A DNA stretch of 64,000 nucleotides from positions 122,101-186,100 of the forward strand of contig NW_014575553.1 in assembly GCF_000708205.1 (NCBI RefSeq). The letters are read 5' to 3'. The position numbers were made by a program, and so were the translations under genes. This DNA is from Mixia osmundae IAM 14324 (Eukaryota > Basidiomycota > Mixiomycetes > Mixiales > Mixiaceae). The notes below the pieces were generated by a model. That model saw only the letters and a list, made by a program, of their open reading frames with translations, was not told the DNA's origin and did no database searches. Below, in pieces: positions 12,002-22,142 of this stretch. The stretch's first letter is position 1, and the number at the start of each line of letters is the position of its first letter.

Positions 12002-12541
12002 ATGATCATCTTTGCGCGCTTCGACCAAACTTGCAGGACTCTCGTCAACCAGCCGGTCAGTAGACAGAACCTTTCAGCGCAGAGCCTCGTACTGACCGGC
12101 TGCTCCTTCTGGCAGAAATCCGAGATGGATGAAGCTCAGATACGAGCGCTAGAGGAGCACGAGATCTCCCAAGGGCCGCTCAACGTGCTGCAGCAATCCG
12201 TCAAGAACCATACCCAGATCCTCGTCGCCCTCAGGAATGGCCACAAGCTCTTAGCGCGAGTCAAGGCCTTCGATCGTCACTCTAACATGGTCGGCTTACA
12301 GCTCATCCTATGCCCATAGCATCGACTGACAGCATGGGCCGGTTCGTCCAGGTCTTGGAGAACGTCAAGGAGATGTGGACAGAGATACCAAAGGGCAAGA
12401 ACAAAAAGCCAGTCAACAAGGACAGGTTCATCTCCAAGCTGTTCTTGAGGGGCGACTCTGTCATCATGGGTGCGCCATTCGCTTTTGCATACTCAACTCG
12501 CTGCTGATCCCGCTTGAGCAGTATTGAGAAGTGTAGGCTAG
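12002..12541 (+). CDS. SMD2: Small nuclear ribonucleoprotein Sm D2
   Basis: Core Sm-ring subunit of spliceosomal snRNPs. Exons give LVNQP, then [51 protein letters not shown], then [19 protein letters not shown] and [19 protein letters not shown], closing with MVLRSVG. These are the Sm1 and Sm2 motifs of Sm D2 in order. Introns lie at about 12058-12117, 12289-12350 and 12469-12522. The stop is TAG ending at 12541. The start is uncertain. The residues LVNQP-KSEM resemble the N-terminus of animal Sm D2, so the coding sequence begins upstream of the ATG at 12125; 12002 is the nearest upstream ATG in frame. Confidence 0.88.
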
Positions 12542-12552
12542 TCGGATCTGTA

Positions 12553-12567
12553 CGCGCGCGCGCGCGC
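12553..12567. repeat. CG dinucleotide run
   Basis: A short uninterrupted CG repeat just after the SMD2 stop codon. It may form alternating purine-pyrimidine DNA; no function is inferred. Confidence 0.7.
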
Positions 12568-12781
12568 CAGCATGCAGAGACCTTTGTAGTATCACTCGCT
12601 TCCTTTCGAGACAACAACAGGATGACTGCATGCACTACGATCGATGTGTCGCCTCGTACGGTGGGAGACCGTCTGTAGATGTTCGCACGCTCTCGCCACG
12701 ACTCAGACGTCGATTCGTGAGCTGGCCAGAGACTGGACCATTTCCGCCGACAATAGGCGTACCTGTCTCTGCCATTGTCTG

Positions 12782-14030
12782 CTACTGCATGAGCACGCCT
12801 CCTCTCGAGAGCAACGAAGAACGTACGGGCGACTCTGGCTCATCTGTAGGTGCCACAGTGGCTGTAGCAGACAGGGACCCACGACGAGGCACTTTCTCGG
12901 GAGGTGGGGCAGGCGAGAGAGGCGAGGGAGCCATGTTGAGCATGGACGTGAGCGTTCCGTCTCCTTGCTTAGCTTGTGCGCTCGTGCCTGCTTCGGGCAG
13001 CGTCGCTTCAGACGAACTCATAGCGGCGAGGTCGTCCTTGTGCGTCTGCCCAAACGATCTGTGCGACGCTCGATGAGGGCTGGTATACATGCTGTCTGCG
13101 CAAGATGCCACGTACGCATAGGTGTATCCCTCTTGAAGTGAGATGCCGGGCTTGGCCTCCAGACGAGGGGGCGGTACGAACGATGTAGAAGGCGACCAGG
13201 CATCCAGCGCTTCCTGTGCGTTCACGCGAATCGCCGCCGTGCGATCCTTGCCCGCGTAAGGAACGACATCTGGGTCGTTGGAGGTCAGGTCGGCACCGAG
13301 TGCTCGGCCGTAGGAGCTCAGGACGGCCATCTTCTCACCCAGACGCTGCAGTGCGGTGAAGCGAAGGTCAAAGGACTCGCGTAGCTTCTGTCGCTTGAGC
13401 ATCTCGATAGATTTCTCGTGAGGCACGTCGGCTTTCTCGAGCGTGTCGAGCTCGTCTTGCAAGCTTGCCTGTCGCTTGAGACTGGCAGTACCGTTCGGTT
13501 TCGCGCTCGTCTTGAGCTTGGCAATCTGGTGCTGTAGCTGTGATCGTCTGTCCCTGTTGGGCGAGAACTTATTCTCAAAGTTGCGCAGCTCTGTGACGCG
13601 TCAGAGGCGAGGTAAAGTCGAGCGGCGGGCGCTCACCTTTCAGCAAGGTGCGAGACTGTTCGAGATGGGCAGCATACTCTGCGTGTAGCTCTGCCTCTTG
13701 GAAGACGACATAGGCCAATCGATCAGAGACGTCACGAAGGTCTGTCGCCGAGTCTTTGGTCTGTTCGTTGGACCAGTCAAAGAGTGCCTTTGCGACTGCC
13801 TTTGTCTCTCTCGCCACGGCCAGATGATCAATGACGGTGCCCTTCTGGGCAGCAATGAGAAGTGCGAGCTTGAGCGTGTGTGCGCTCTGGTTGGGCGAGT
13901 GAGTGAGCACGGTAGAGCGCAGGTCATGGCGCAACTGGTCAACGGCTGGCAGTGAACGCGCAAACTGGCCGCCCTGCTCGCGTGCGCTGCTGAAGAACTT
14001 GGACAAGCCGCTTATCGGTTCCTCTGTCAT
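12782..14030 (-). CDS. PIL1: Eisosome protein, Pil1/Lsp1 BAR-domain family
   Basis: Eisosome proteins form membrane furrows under the plasma membrane through a BAR-like helical bundle. The protein begins MTEEPISGLSKFFSSAREQG and GGQFARSLPAVDQLRHDLRS, then a long helical region with DLRDVSDRLAYVVFQEAELH. After an intron near 13593-13636 it continues with KLRESFDLRFTALQRLGEKM and VLSSYGRALGADL. The pattern fits basidiomycete Pil1-domain proteins. The final 100 residues are disordered and Ser/Pro/Thr-rich, a likely site of kinase regulation. The start at 14030 is the first true ATG in frame. Its upstream region is shared with the divergent reductase gene 140 bp away. Confidence 0.82.
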
Positions 14031-14170
14031 TCTTGTCGTGCTGTACACGTCGGGATGGACTGCAATGAGCACGTCACTCACAACGAGCCGGTGGCAAAAA
14101 GCGCGTCGTTCGCTCAGTCTCTTGAACGCCTAAGCTCCGAGCTTGTCAACGACTCGGACGACGATTAACG

Positions 14171-15190
14171 ATGGTCAAGACAGAGCAAAAGTCGGCGGTC
14201 AATGTCGTGTTCGGTTCCATGACGTTCGGCCGAGAGGGCGCAGGTCAGGCGCGAGTGCACGACTTGGAAACGGCGGGAAAGATCTTGGACGTCTTTCAGA
14301 GGCACGGCCACTATGAAGTCGACACTGCTCGAGTCTACTGCGGTGGCTCATGTGAGGAGATGCTGGGAGATCTCGGGTGGCAGAAGAGAGGTCTGCAGAT
14401 GGACACCAAGCTCTACCCCACCGCCCGCTCGCCCGTCAATATGGGCTGGACAGATGTCATCACCCACTCACCCGAGGACATCCGCAAGAACTTCGACAAC
14501 AGTCTCAAAGCCCTCAAGGCCGACAGAGTGGATGCTTTCTACCTCCATGCTCCTGACCGTGAGACGCCGTACGAGGAGACACTGCGAGCTGTCAATGAGA
14601 TCCACAAGGAGGGCAAATTCGACAGGTTCGGCATCTCCAACTATGCCGCGCACGAAGTCGCAGAGATGGTCATGATCTGCCGACAGCATGGTTGGATCCA
14701 GCCGACGATGTTCCAGGTCATCTACAACGCCCTTCACCGAGCCATCGAGCCAGAACTTGTACCCTGCTGCCGCAAATTCGGTCTTGGTCTCTTCTGCTTC
14801 AACCCGCTCGGCGGTGGTTTCCTGTCGGGCAAGATGAGCAAAGAGGCTGCAGTCGAGGCAGGCTCGCGATTCGATCCGGAGAAGGCCCAGGGCAAGTCGT
14901 ACCGCGCGCGCTACTGGCACGACCAGATGTTCGAAGCCGTCGAGCAACTCAAGGAGATCGGCAAGAAGCATGACCTCACAGTGCCAGAAATTGCGCTTCG
15001 CTGGATGACACACCACAGCGTACTCAAGCGAGAGCACGGTGACGCTGTCATAATTGGTGCATCGAGCCTGGCGCATATTGAGCAGAACCTATTGGATCTC
15101 GAAAAGCCAGCACTGCCCGAAGAAGTTGTCAAGGCCGTCGATGCAGCTTATGCTGTCGCCAAGCCGTCTAACAGCAAATATTTCCACTAA
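14171..15190 (+). CDS. Aldo-keto reductase, AKR7 (aflatoxin aldehyde reductase-like)
   Basis: A single-exon 339-residue aldo-keto reductase with the TIM-barrel motifs of the AKR7 family, NADPH-dependent reductases of dialdehydes and other reactive carbonyls. The catalytic tetrad is visible: Asp51 and Tyr56 in DTARVY, Lys80 in MDTKLYPT and His126 in FYLHAPDRE. GISNYAAHEVAEM and FNPLGGGFLSGK are also typical of the family, and the length matches full-length members. No targeting signal is seen, so it is probably cytosolic. The physiological substrate cannot be told from sequence. Confidence 0.93.
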   Translation: MVKTEQKSAVNVVFGSMTFGREGAGQARVHDLETAGKILDVFQRHGHYEVDTARVYCGGSCEEMLGDLGWQKRGLQMDTKLYPTARSPVNMGWTDVITHSPEDIRKNFDNSLKALKADRVDAFYLHAPDRETPYEETLRAVNEIHKEGKFDRFGISNYAAHEVAEMVMICRQHGWIQPTMFQVIYNALHRAIEPELVPCCRKFGLGLFCFNPLGGGFLSGKMSKEAAVEAGSRFDPEKAQGKSYRARYWHDQMFEAVEQLKEIGKKHDLTVPEIALRWMTHHSVLKREHGDAVIIGASSLAHIEQNLLDLEKPALPEEVVKAVDAAYAVAKPSNSKYFH

Positions 15191-15273
15191 TCACCTCACG
15201 CAATCACTCACAAACTCATACGCAAGCACTGGAAAATCGCATGTAGATCATGTCACGGCGCATTGCATCCATG

Positions 15274-17898
15274 TCAACGTAGCTTACAGACGAGCTCGGC
15301 ATTGATCACCGTCTGAGCTTGAGATACGTCAAAGATCATCATGAACGCGCCCGCGTCCAGGTCGGTCGAGACCGATCCTCGCGAATGTCTGTCGTTGCCC
15401 CCAATGACGATGACACGGTCACCTTTCCGCGGCAGCACAGGTTGAAGTTGTCTAGAGGGGATGTCTGGCACCCGATTGCCATCGGGGAACGTGACTTCGC
15501 AGACCTGCTGGCCTTGTAGCGACGCGATACCGGAGACGACGCCGTACTGACGGTCATAAGCTCCTCTGTAAATCCCGCTGCCAGGCATGAGCACGACCTC
15601 CAGGCCCGTCTCTGCCCAGTCTGACGGTAAGGCAGATCGCGGTGCAGCGGGCTGCTGCCTCGAACCATAGCCGCTATGATGCGCGGGTGTGTCGGCTGCG
15701 TAGTAGCCAGTCGAGCCATCCGTGTGCCTGTACACATTGGGCGAAGGCGCCTCGTAGCCCCGAAGCGCATTGCCCGGCGTGGGAGCGTTGTAAGGCGTAT
15801 CGTAGGCATGTCGTTGTGCAGCGGGCGTAGGAGCAGTGTATGGCGAAGGCGCGCTGGCTTGCGCGCCCCAACGAGAGTAAGCCAACGGGGCAGTGTTGGC
15901 TGCTGTGATTTGCTTCGCGACGTGTTGCTCTGGCTCGTCGTAAAAGTCTGCTGCGGCTGCTCTTTGGCGCCCAGGAGGAGCGGCTGGCGAAGGCGCTGAC
16001 GCGGCAGAAGACTGAGCAAGCATGGCAGCGCGAGCCGGATTCATGTAGCCTGATGCAGCCGGAGTAGGCGCCGCCGCTGGAGACGGCGCGGTGTAGCTGG
16101 ACGGAGGCGCTTGTCCGTAGCTCGCCGCTGGTGTCGGCGCATCATAAGGAGGCACGCCAGAATACGCAGGGCTTGTGGGTGCAGGCGTATTCTTGAACGC
16201 TGGCGAAGGCGCTTCGTACGCATCGGTCCTGCCCGTCATAGCCCCGCCCGGTGTCATACCGCCGAAAGCAGGTGTCTGTGCAAACGATGCACCGGGCGTT
16301 CGCCCGGTCGCATTGCTGATGAGCGGTGTTTTGCCTCCTCCGAAAGGTGTCTTCGACGACGGGTTCCAGAGCGATGCAGCACCTGGCGTTTTGCCACCTC
16401 CGAATGGCGTCTGACTGGTACTGCCAAACATACCACCTGGCGTAGCGGCTGATCGACCTGCAGAGCGTACAAGAGCTCAGCGCGTGTGCATGGCAGCTGT
16501 CGTCATACCCACTTAAGCCTGGCGTTTGTCCCATAGTCTGGCCACCGAATTGGCCGCCCGGCGTCGCGGCACTGCGACCATAGCCGCCTGTTCGGCCGCC
16601 GTTGGTCTGAGTCGCGTAATTTGTGCTTGGCATGGAGGCAGTATCTCTCGAGAAATTAGATCCACCACGCTGTAGCTGCTCGACCTCCCATTCTAGTAAT
16701 GGCTTGGTGATCCGCTTCGACATCAGGTCCGTTTGACTGCAGAGACATTTAAGCATTCTCTTCGGCCCAGGGACGCTATACGTACTCTCTGACAATAATG
16801 CTGAGCTTTTCTTTTGCAATTGAAGCCAGCTTGGTTCGCGAAGATAGTTCGACTTGGCACATATCGCCATTGATGTTCTTGATCATGCCCTCGAGACCTT
16901 TGTCTGGGCCGCTGCGAATGACGACACGCTTGAAGCGAGCAGGTTCGCGACCACCTCGCACGACGGAAGACTCTTTTGGTAAAGCGTTGAGCATCTGGGG
17001 ATTCATCCTCGAGACGTCGAGTTTCGTTGCAACAGGCGCAACTGGGACGAGCGTATTCGCATTGGCCACAAAGACGCCGCCTGTCGTGCTGATCTCACGA
17101 TTATATATAAATGCGTAGATAGATCGATAGACATGCAGCAGGGTCCCTTGCTTGCTCTGACCATCTATGCTGTTTCTGCCGACTTTTACAAGCTGACCTC
17201 TCTGCAGCTGACGACCGTCGGCATCGGTTGCGATAAACATCCGACCGTCGCGGACAGTAGCAATCTCGCGACTGGTCTTTCGACGTGAATTGCCGGCTTG
17301 ATCCAAGATCTGGAATGAGTGAGGCTCGACCTGGTAGATGACGCCAGTCGTATGTTCGTCAAGCTGAACGAGATCATGCAATTTGTACTCTCCGACCTCA
17401 TTGACGGTCGTCCCGACTTCTGCAGCTTCTTTGATGTCCTTTGAGAAGACAATCAATTCTTGCAGTGAGAGATCGCTCATGAGCGTGACGAGATCCTTGT
17501 CGATACTGATGATGAGGCCAGTCTCATCAACAGAGACGCCTCGCAGGACTTTGACATGATCGCCGACGCGGAAGCGCTTGCGCAGGTCGTCTATCGACAG
17601 CGTGGCTGAAGTCGCACCTGCTTCGGTATTGAAAGCGATTTGAGCTTCGAGCCCGCTAAGCGCGGTGATGACGCCTTGCGCGCCACGAAGAGCACCTCGC
17701 CATGCCTCCACAGTATCGCCGATGGTGTAGCCAGATTCTGACCCGCGCTTGTAAGCTTGTGCAAGTACCTGAAGGTCAACGTCGGTTGCAGGGGCTGCGG
17801 CGGCTTTCTCTTGCTGTGCTTTCCGTCTGGCCTCTCTCTCTTCGCGCTTGCGTTCCCTGTCTTCTTCGCTGACATCGTCTTCTTCTTCTTCTTCTTCT

Positions 17899-17933
<35 letters not shown>

Positions 17934-19530
17934 ATCCTCTTCGGCATCATTGCCATTGGCTGCTTGCGCGCGCCTCTTCTTGTCGCCGTCTTTGGGGGTC
18001 AGCATGGTAATCTCTGAAAGCTGTGGGTTGACGTCTTTCGTCTGGATGGCAGACTGCCTAAACTCTTTGTAGAGCAGGCCGCCGCTGTATTCGTCATTCT
18101 GGAAGTAGTAGATACCTCCATCTCGAGTGACTGCTTTCTTGCCGTATGCCGTCTTGACTGCGTCAACGTTGAAGAGGGCCTGCGACGGGCGAGTGGACGC
18201 AGACACGGCCATGACAGGCTTCTTGCGCTTTTTGCCGTCAGGGCCGACGACATACTCTACCGTTGGAGGGTTCAGGTCGATACGAGGCACGATCTGAAGT
18301 ACGACGTTTTCCGTGTTCTCGACCATGTTGGCGACGAGGGCGAGATCTCCTGCATATTTGCCTTTGACGAGCCGCACCCATGCACCCACCTGAACCGGCT
18401 CTTCGACTTTTCGCATGGTCAGTAGAGCTTGCCTGTCTTCGTGATCGATGAGAAAGATGTTGCGGACAGCAGCACGACGCTGAGCGGTATTGGCAGGCGT
18501 GTTGTTGGGGTATGCGCCGATAAGGCCTCGTACAGACTCTCGCGCGTCGCCTTCGCTGGGAGCTTCGATGTAGATGTAGCCTTTGACTGACTCTCGCTGA
18601 AAGGCACTCTGGACGAGCGAGTCTGGCGTGGCGATCGCTTTTCGAAGTATCGAAAGGATGAGCATCGATTCCCGTCCGGGCTTGCAACGAACTGCCCAGA
18701 CGTTGGTACTGCTGACATCTGCCATGAGGGTGTTGCGAGGCATGAAGTTGCTCTCCCGAGCGATGCGCTGGGCACGACGAGCTTCTCGGTCGCGCTCTTC
18801 GATAGCACGGGCAACCTCTTGGGCTGTCGCTTCATCATCGATTCTGCGCCTGCGATCAAGCCTGCGGTGGGCTTTGTCATCTGTGTAGTCGCGTTCGTCC
18901 GCGCCGGGCTCTACAAATTCGGTCACTGCTCGGCAAAGGAACTTGTTCAGGCATGTCACACGTATTTGAGGTTAGGTTGAGGTACGCACCACCCGCTTCA
19001 TCCTCTTCGTCGTCATCCTCGTCGTCATCGTCAACGTCGGCTTCGATATCGACGAAGCGGTTGACGCCTCTCTTGGGCTTGCGTCTGCTGTGTTTGTGCT
19101 TTCTCTTCTTGCTTGGCCTGCTGGACTCCTCCTCCTCATCCATCTCATCCTCGCTGTCCTCCGCCTCGCTTTCCTCCTCTTCTTCCTCCTCCTCCTCCTC
19201 GTCTTCATCTTCATCCTCTCCACCCTGCTCTGGGCCTTCATCGTCGAGCGCTCCCTCTGCTCCGTCCCCAGACTGGGGCTCTGAGCGAGGAGGAGCATCA
19301 GGCGAGCTCGCGCTCATGCTGACATCCCCATTGGTCGGCTTGACCTCATCTAGGAGCTCCTCGGCTGTCGCAGGCTTGCTTCCGCCAGCATTTGACATGA
19401 CGGATGCCGTTGATTGAGCTTGAGCATTGAGCAGATGGTCGACTTGAGCGACAGACGTCGTCGCATCTGGACTGGCCTTTGGCTTGACTTCTGCTGACCC
19501 TGTACGGTCGGCCATGGAGATTTCCTCCAT
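15274..19530 (-). CDS. SPT5: Transcription elongation factor Spt5
   Basis: Spt5 with Spt4 forms DSIF, which clamps RNA polymerase II and couples elongation to capping and chromatin changes. The N-terminal 180 residues are strongly acidic, with Glu/Asp runs and basic patches (SKKRKHKHSRRKPKRGV). The large exon (to 16776) carries the NGN domain (NVWAVRCKPGRESMLILSIL) and several KOW modules (for example AWVRLVKGKYAGDLALVANM and DLVQLDEHTTGVIYQVEPHS). A second poly-Glu tract lies within it. The 3' exons encode the C-terminal repeat region, rich in TPFGGGKTP, TPAAS and APSP units, which are kinase targets in this family, and a last KOW (KGDRVIVIGGNDRHSRGS). The start ATG at 19530 is followed by a second in-frame ATG at 19515. 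Length, about 1,300 residues, is slightly above average. Confidence 0.93.
17879..17943. repeat. TTC/TCT trinucleotide tract (poly-Glu in SPT5)
   Basis: A nearly perfect TCT/TTC repeat on the plus strand encodes the internal poly-Glu run of Spt5 on the minus strand. A second, less pure acidic tract lies near 19160-19210. Such tracts are prone to length variation. Confidence 0.9.
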
Positions 19531-19709
19531 CCTGGCCTGGCAGGGATGGCAGCAATGCTGAGCAGCTGCTGCAGGCCGAGTCAGGCTTGCGTCGCTCGCG
19601 CTGTACCCTGCCCAAGTTCAGATGAATATTTTTGGTTTCAAATAGTCGTCTTGGCCTGCCAAATTTTTGGACTTGTCAAAGAGCTTGCCAACCTCATCAG
19701 ACAGGCACA

Positions 19710-21843
19710 ATGTCGAAGAAGAAAGGAACCAAGCTCGCCTTTAGCGACTTTCTCAACGATTCCAGTGCGTTAGCAGACGAATACCGTCGTCAAGTCTAGC
19801 CGGCGATGCTAAATTTCGTGTCCTCTGTCGTACAGGCACAGGATCATGGGCAGACGAGATGGACTCACTGCCTACCGCTCGTGAGCTTCATCATACATAT
19901 TCCTCATCATCGCAAGACACCATTTGGCCGTTGGCGCTCGCTTGCATACCATGCCAGAGCTTCATTCGCCGTCGACTCCTTTGGCGTTTGTGAATCCCAC
20001 ACCGATACTGATGATGTGATCTCTTAACTGACAGCTTCGGGAAGAGTAGCCGGTGAGCCAGGCTTTGGTCAAGGTCGCTTCACGGCAGGCGGATATGGTG
20101 AGAACATGACGCGTTGCCGTCCACACGACTTGCTGATGCGGAGTACCCAGGCGATCGTGCCGGCGGAATCGATCGAGCACCTCGAGCGGATGTTCCTTTG
20201 CCGACCAAGCCGCCCTATACGGCTTTCGTCGGCAATCTCTCGTTCGAAGTCACAGATAGCGATCTGCGCGCACTCTTTGCAGAGGAGCAGGCACGCCACT
20301 CGTCCGTTAGCAGGGCTTTCATCAGACTGATCAGCAAGCGTATCACAGGTCACGACAGTTCGACTCATCACAGGCGTCGACGGCAAATTGAAAGGCTATG
20401 GCTACGTCGAATTTGCAGAACTGGACGGTCTCAAGGCTGCCTTGGCGAAGAGTGGCTCAGACTTCAACGGACGAGCCGTCCGCGTCACTGTAGCAGAAGG
20501 TGAGGCGCATGCTCAGGCTGATCTCAGGATGCTCATAGCATGCTTGCCACGACAGCGAAAGACACTGCACCTGATCGTTCAGATGGCGATTGGTCAACTC
20601 GTGCAGGACCTCTACCACCGGTTGCAGGACGGACAGGCTTCTCGAGTGGAGGATTTGGATCTCGCGACCGCATGGGTGCCGGATCCATCGAAGAGGATCG
20701 CGAATGGGGCGCCGTCCGAGGCGCAAAGTTTACGCCATCCTCGAGCGGCCCACCCTCGCGTTCAGCGAGTGGCTATGGTACCTCCCGACTACCAAGCCGT
20801 GACGCTAGCTTCACCGGTAGTGCTGCGATACCCGACGAAGATCGTGGAGAGCGTATGGGAATCGGAAGTCAGTTCAGGCCATCGACCGCGGCACCCCAAC
20901 GGAGTCCAGTCCTTGGCGGCTCTGGCTTCTCAGATGCTGGCTCCCGGCGTGCATCTGCATTCTCGCCCACACTCGGAGGCACAACAGACGCTGACAATGT
21001 CAATCAATGGCGGCGTGCTGCGCCTACTCCTGTCGAACCTCTACAGAATGGCGTAACGGGTCAGCTTGTCGCTGAATGTTATGCATTACCCTGACAGATT
21101 GCGCAGAGGGAGATGGCTCTCGCAGAAAGCTTGCGCTCGCAAAGAGGACAGTCTCGACGGATGCCGAGAGCTTCCCTCCGACGCCGACAACAGCGGGCAG
21201 CAGCAAACCAAGTCCTTTCGGCGCTGCGGCGCCCATCGATACACTCGAGCGACAACGAGCCATTGACGAAAAAATCCAGCGAGAAGCAGAAGATCGCGAA
21301 ACGAAGCTCAAAGCAGACCGCGAAGCTCGCGACAAGGCGATAGGCGACCGCAAATCTGCCCCGAATCCATTTGGTGAAGCGAAACCGGTCGATGTTGCTC
21401 CGGCCAAAGAACGTCCGCCAGTGCAGTCGAGGGCGTTATCTGCGACCGGCTCGAACGATTCCGCACAACGATCGGACAAAGCCGAGGCAGGAGGTGCATG
21501 GAGAAGCTCCGCGCCAAAGACCAATCGCCCGAACGGGTCCAATTCGTCTTCTCGCGATCGAGAGAACACGCAGCAGCAGCGCAAAGTTCTCGTAAAGGAC
21601 AAGGCGGCGATTCGTGACGCCCTGCCAAAGGATGCGAGCCCGCCGCTGTCCCCTCCTGTGCCAAAGGCATTTGCGGCAAGCAGCGCGCTCCGCAAGGAGG
21701 GCTTCTCCTATGCCAAGGCTTCCCAACTCGCTGCTGCAGAGCGGGAGGCAGCGTCGGCTGCGGGAAATACGGTTGCCGAGAGCGCGAAGATGGACGGCTT
21801 AGCTAGCGCGAGCGACAGGTTGTCTATCACCGATGCAGAATAG
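19710..21843 (+). CDS. TIF3: Translation initiation factor eIF4B
   Basis: eIF4B stimulates the eIF4A helicase and ribosome recruitment. The start MSKKKGTKLAFSDFLND followed after introns by TGSWADEMDSLPTA is the fungal eIF4B N-terminus. An RRM follows: TKPPYTAFVGNLSFEVTD (RNP2), VRLITGV, then KLKGYGYVEFAELDGLKAAL (RNP1) and GRAVRVTVAE. Downstream is a Gly/Ser/Arg/Asp-rich region with repeated FGSRDRMG and RGERMGIGS-like units, then a charged helical stretch (QREAEDRETKLKADREARDK) and a disordered tail ending at 21843. An intron within the RRM at 20291-20348 is best read with a GC donor, because that gives the family spacing before VRL. A GT alternative inserting four residues is possible. Confidence 0.85.
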
Positions 21844-22142
21844 CGTGGTTTCTTATTCCAGAACGAGTCTCGATCTTCCATGCCACGTGTGACGCATGAT
21901 GAAATAAAGTCGTACTTCGCCGCCCCGAGTCGAGAACCTTGGTAGATCGTGTCGATTAGTAGTGGTGAAAGTCGACAGCACCTTTACTCGGGCTGGAGCG
22001 AGCAGGCAGGCAGGACAGGCAAGCAAACGATGCCGGCTGCCTAGGAGCAGCGGGCCGGCTCTGTGATCGGTCCTGGGGAGGGTCGTGTCGACAAAGTCTG
22101 AGCTGGTCTCATCTTCACGAGCGACTTCTGTGGAAGTCGAGC

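Noticed and set aside
17757-18072. Plus-strand frames rich in Phe or Ser opposite SPT5
   Set aside because: They are shadows of the poly-Glu repeat on the minus strand.
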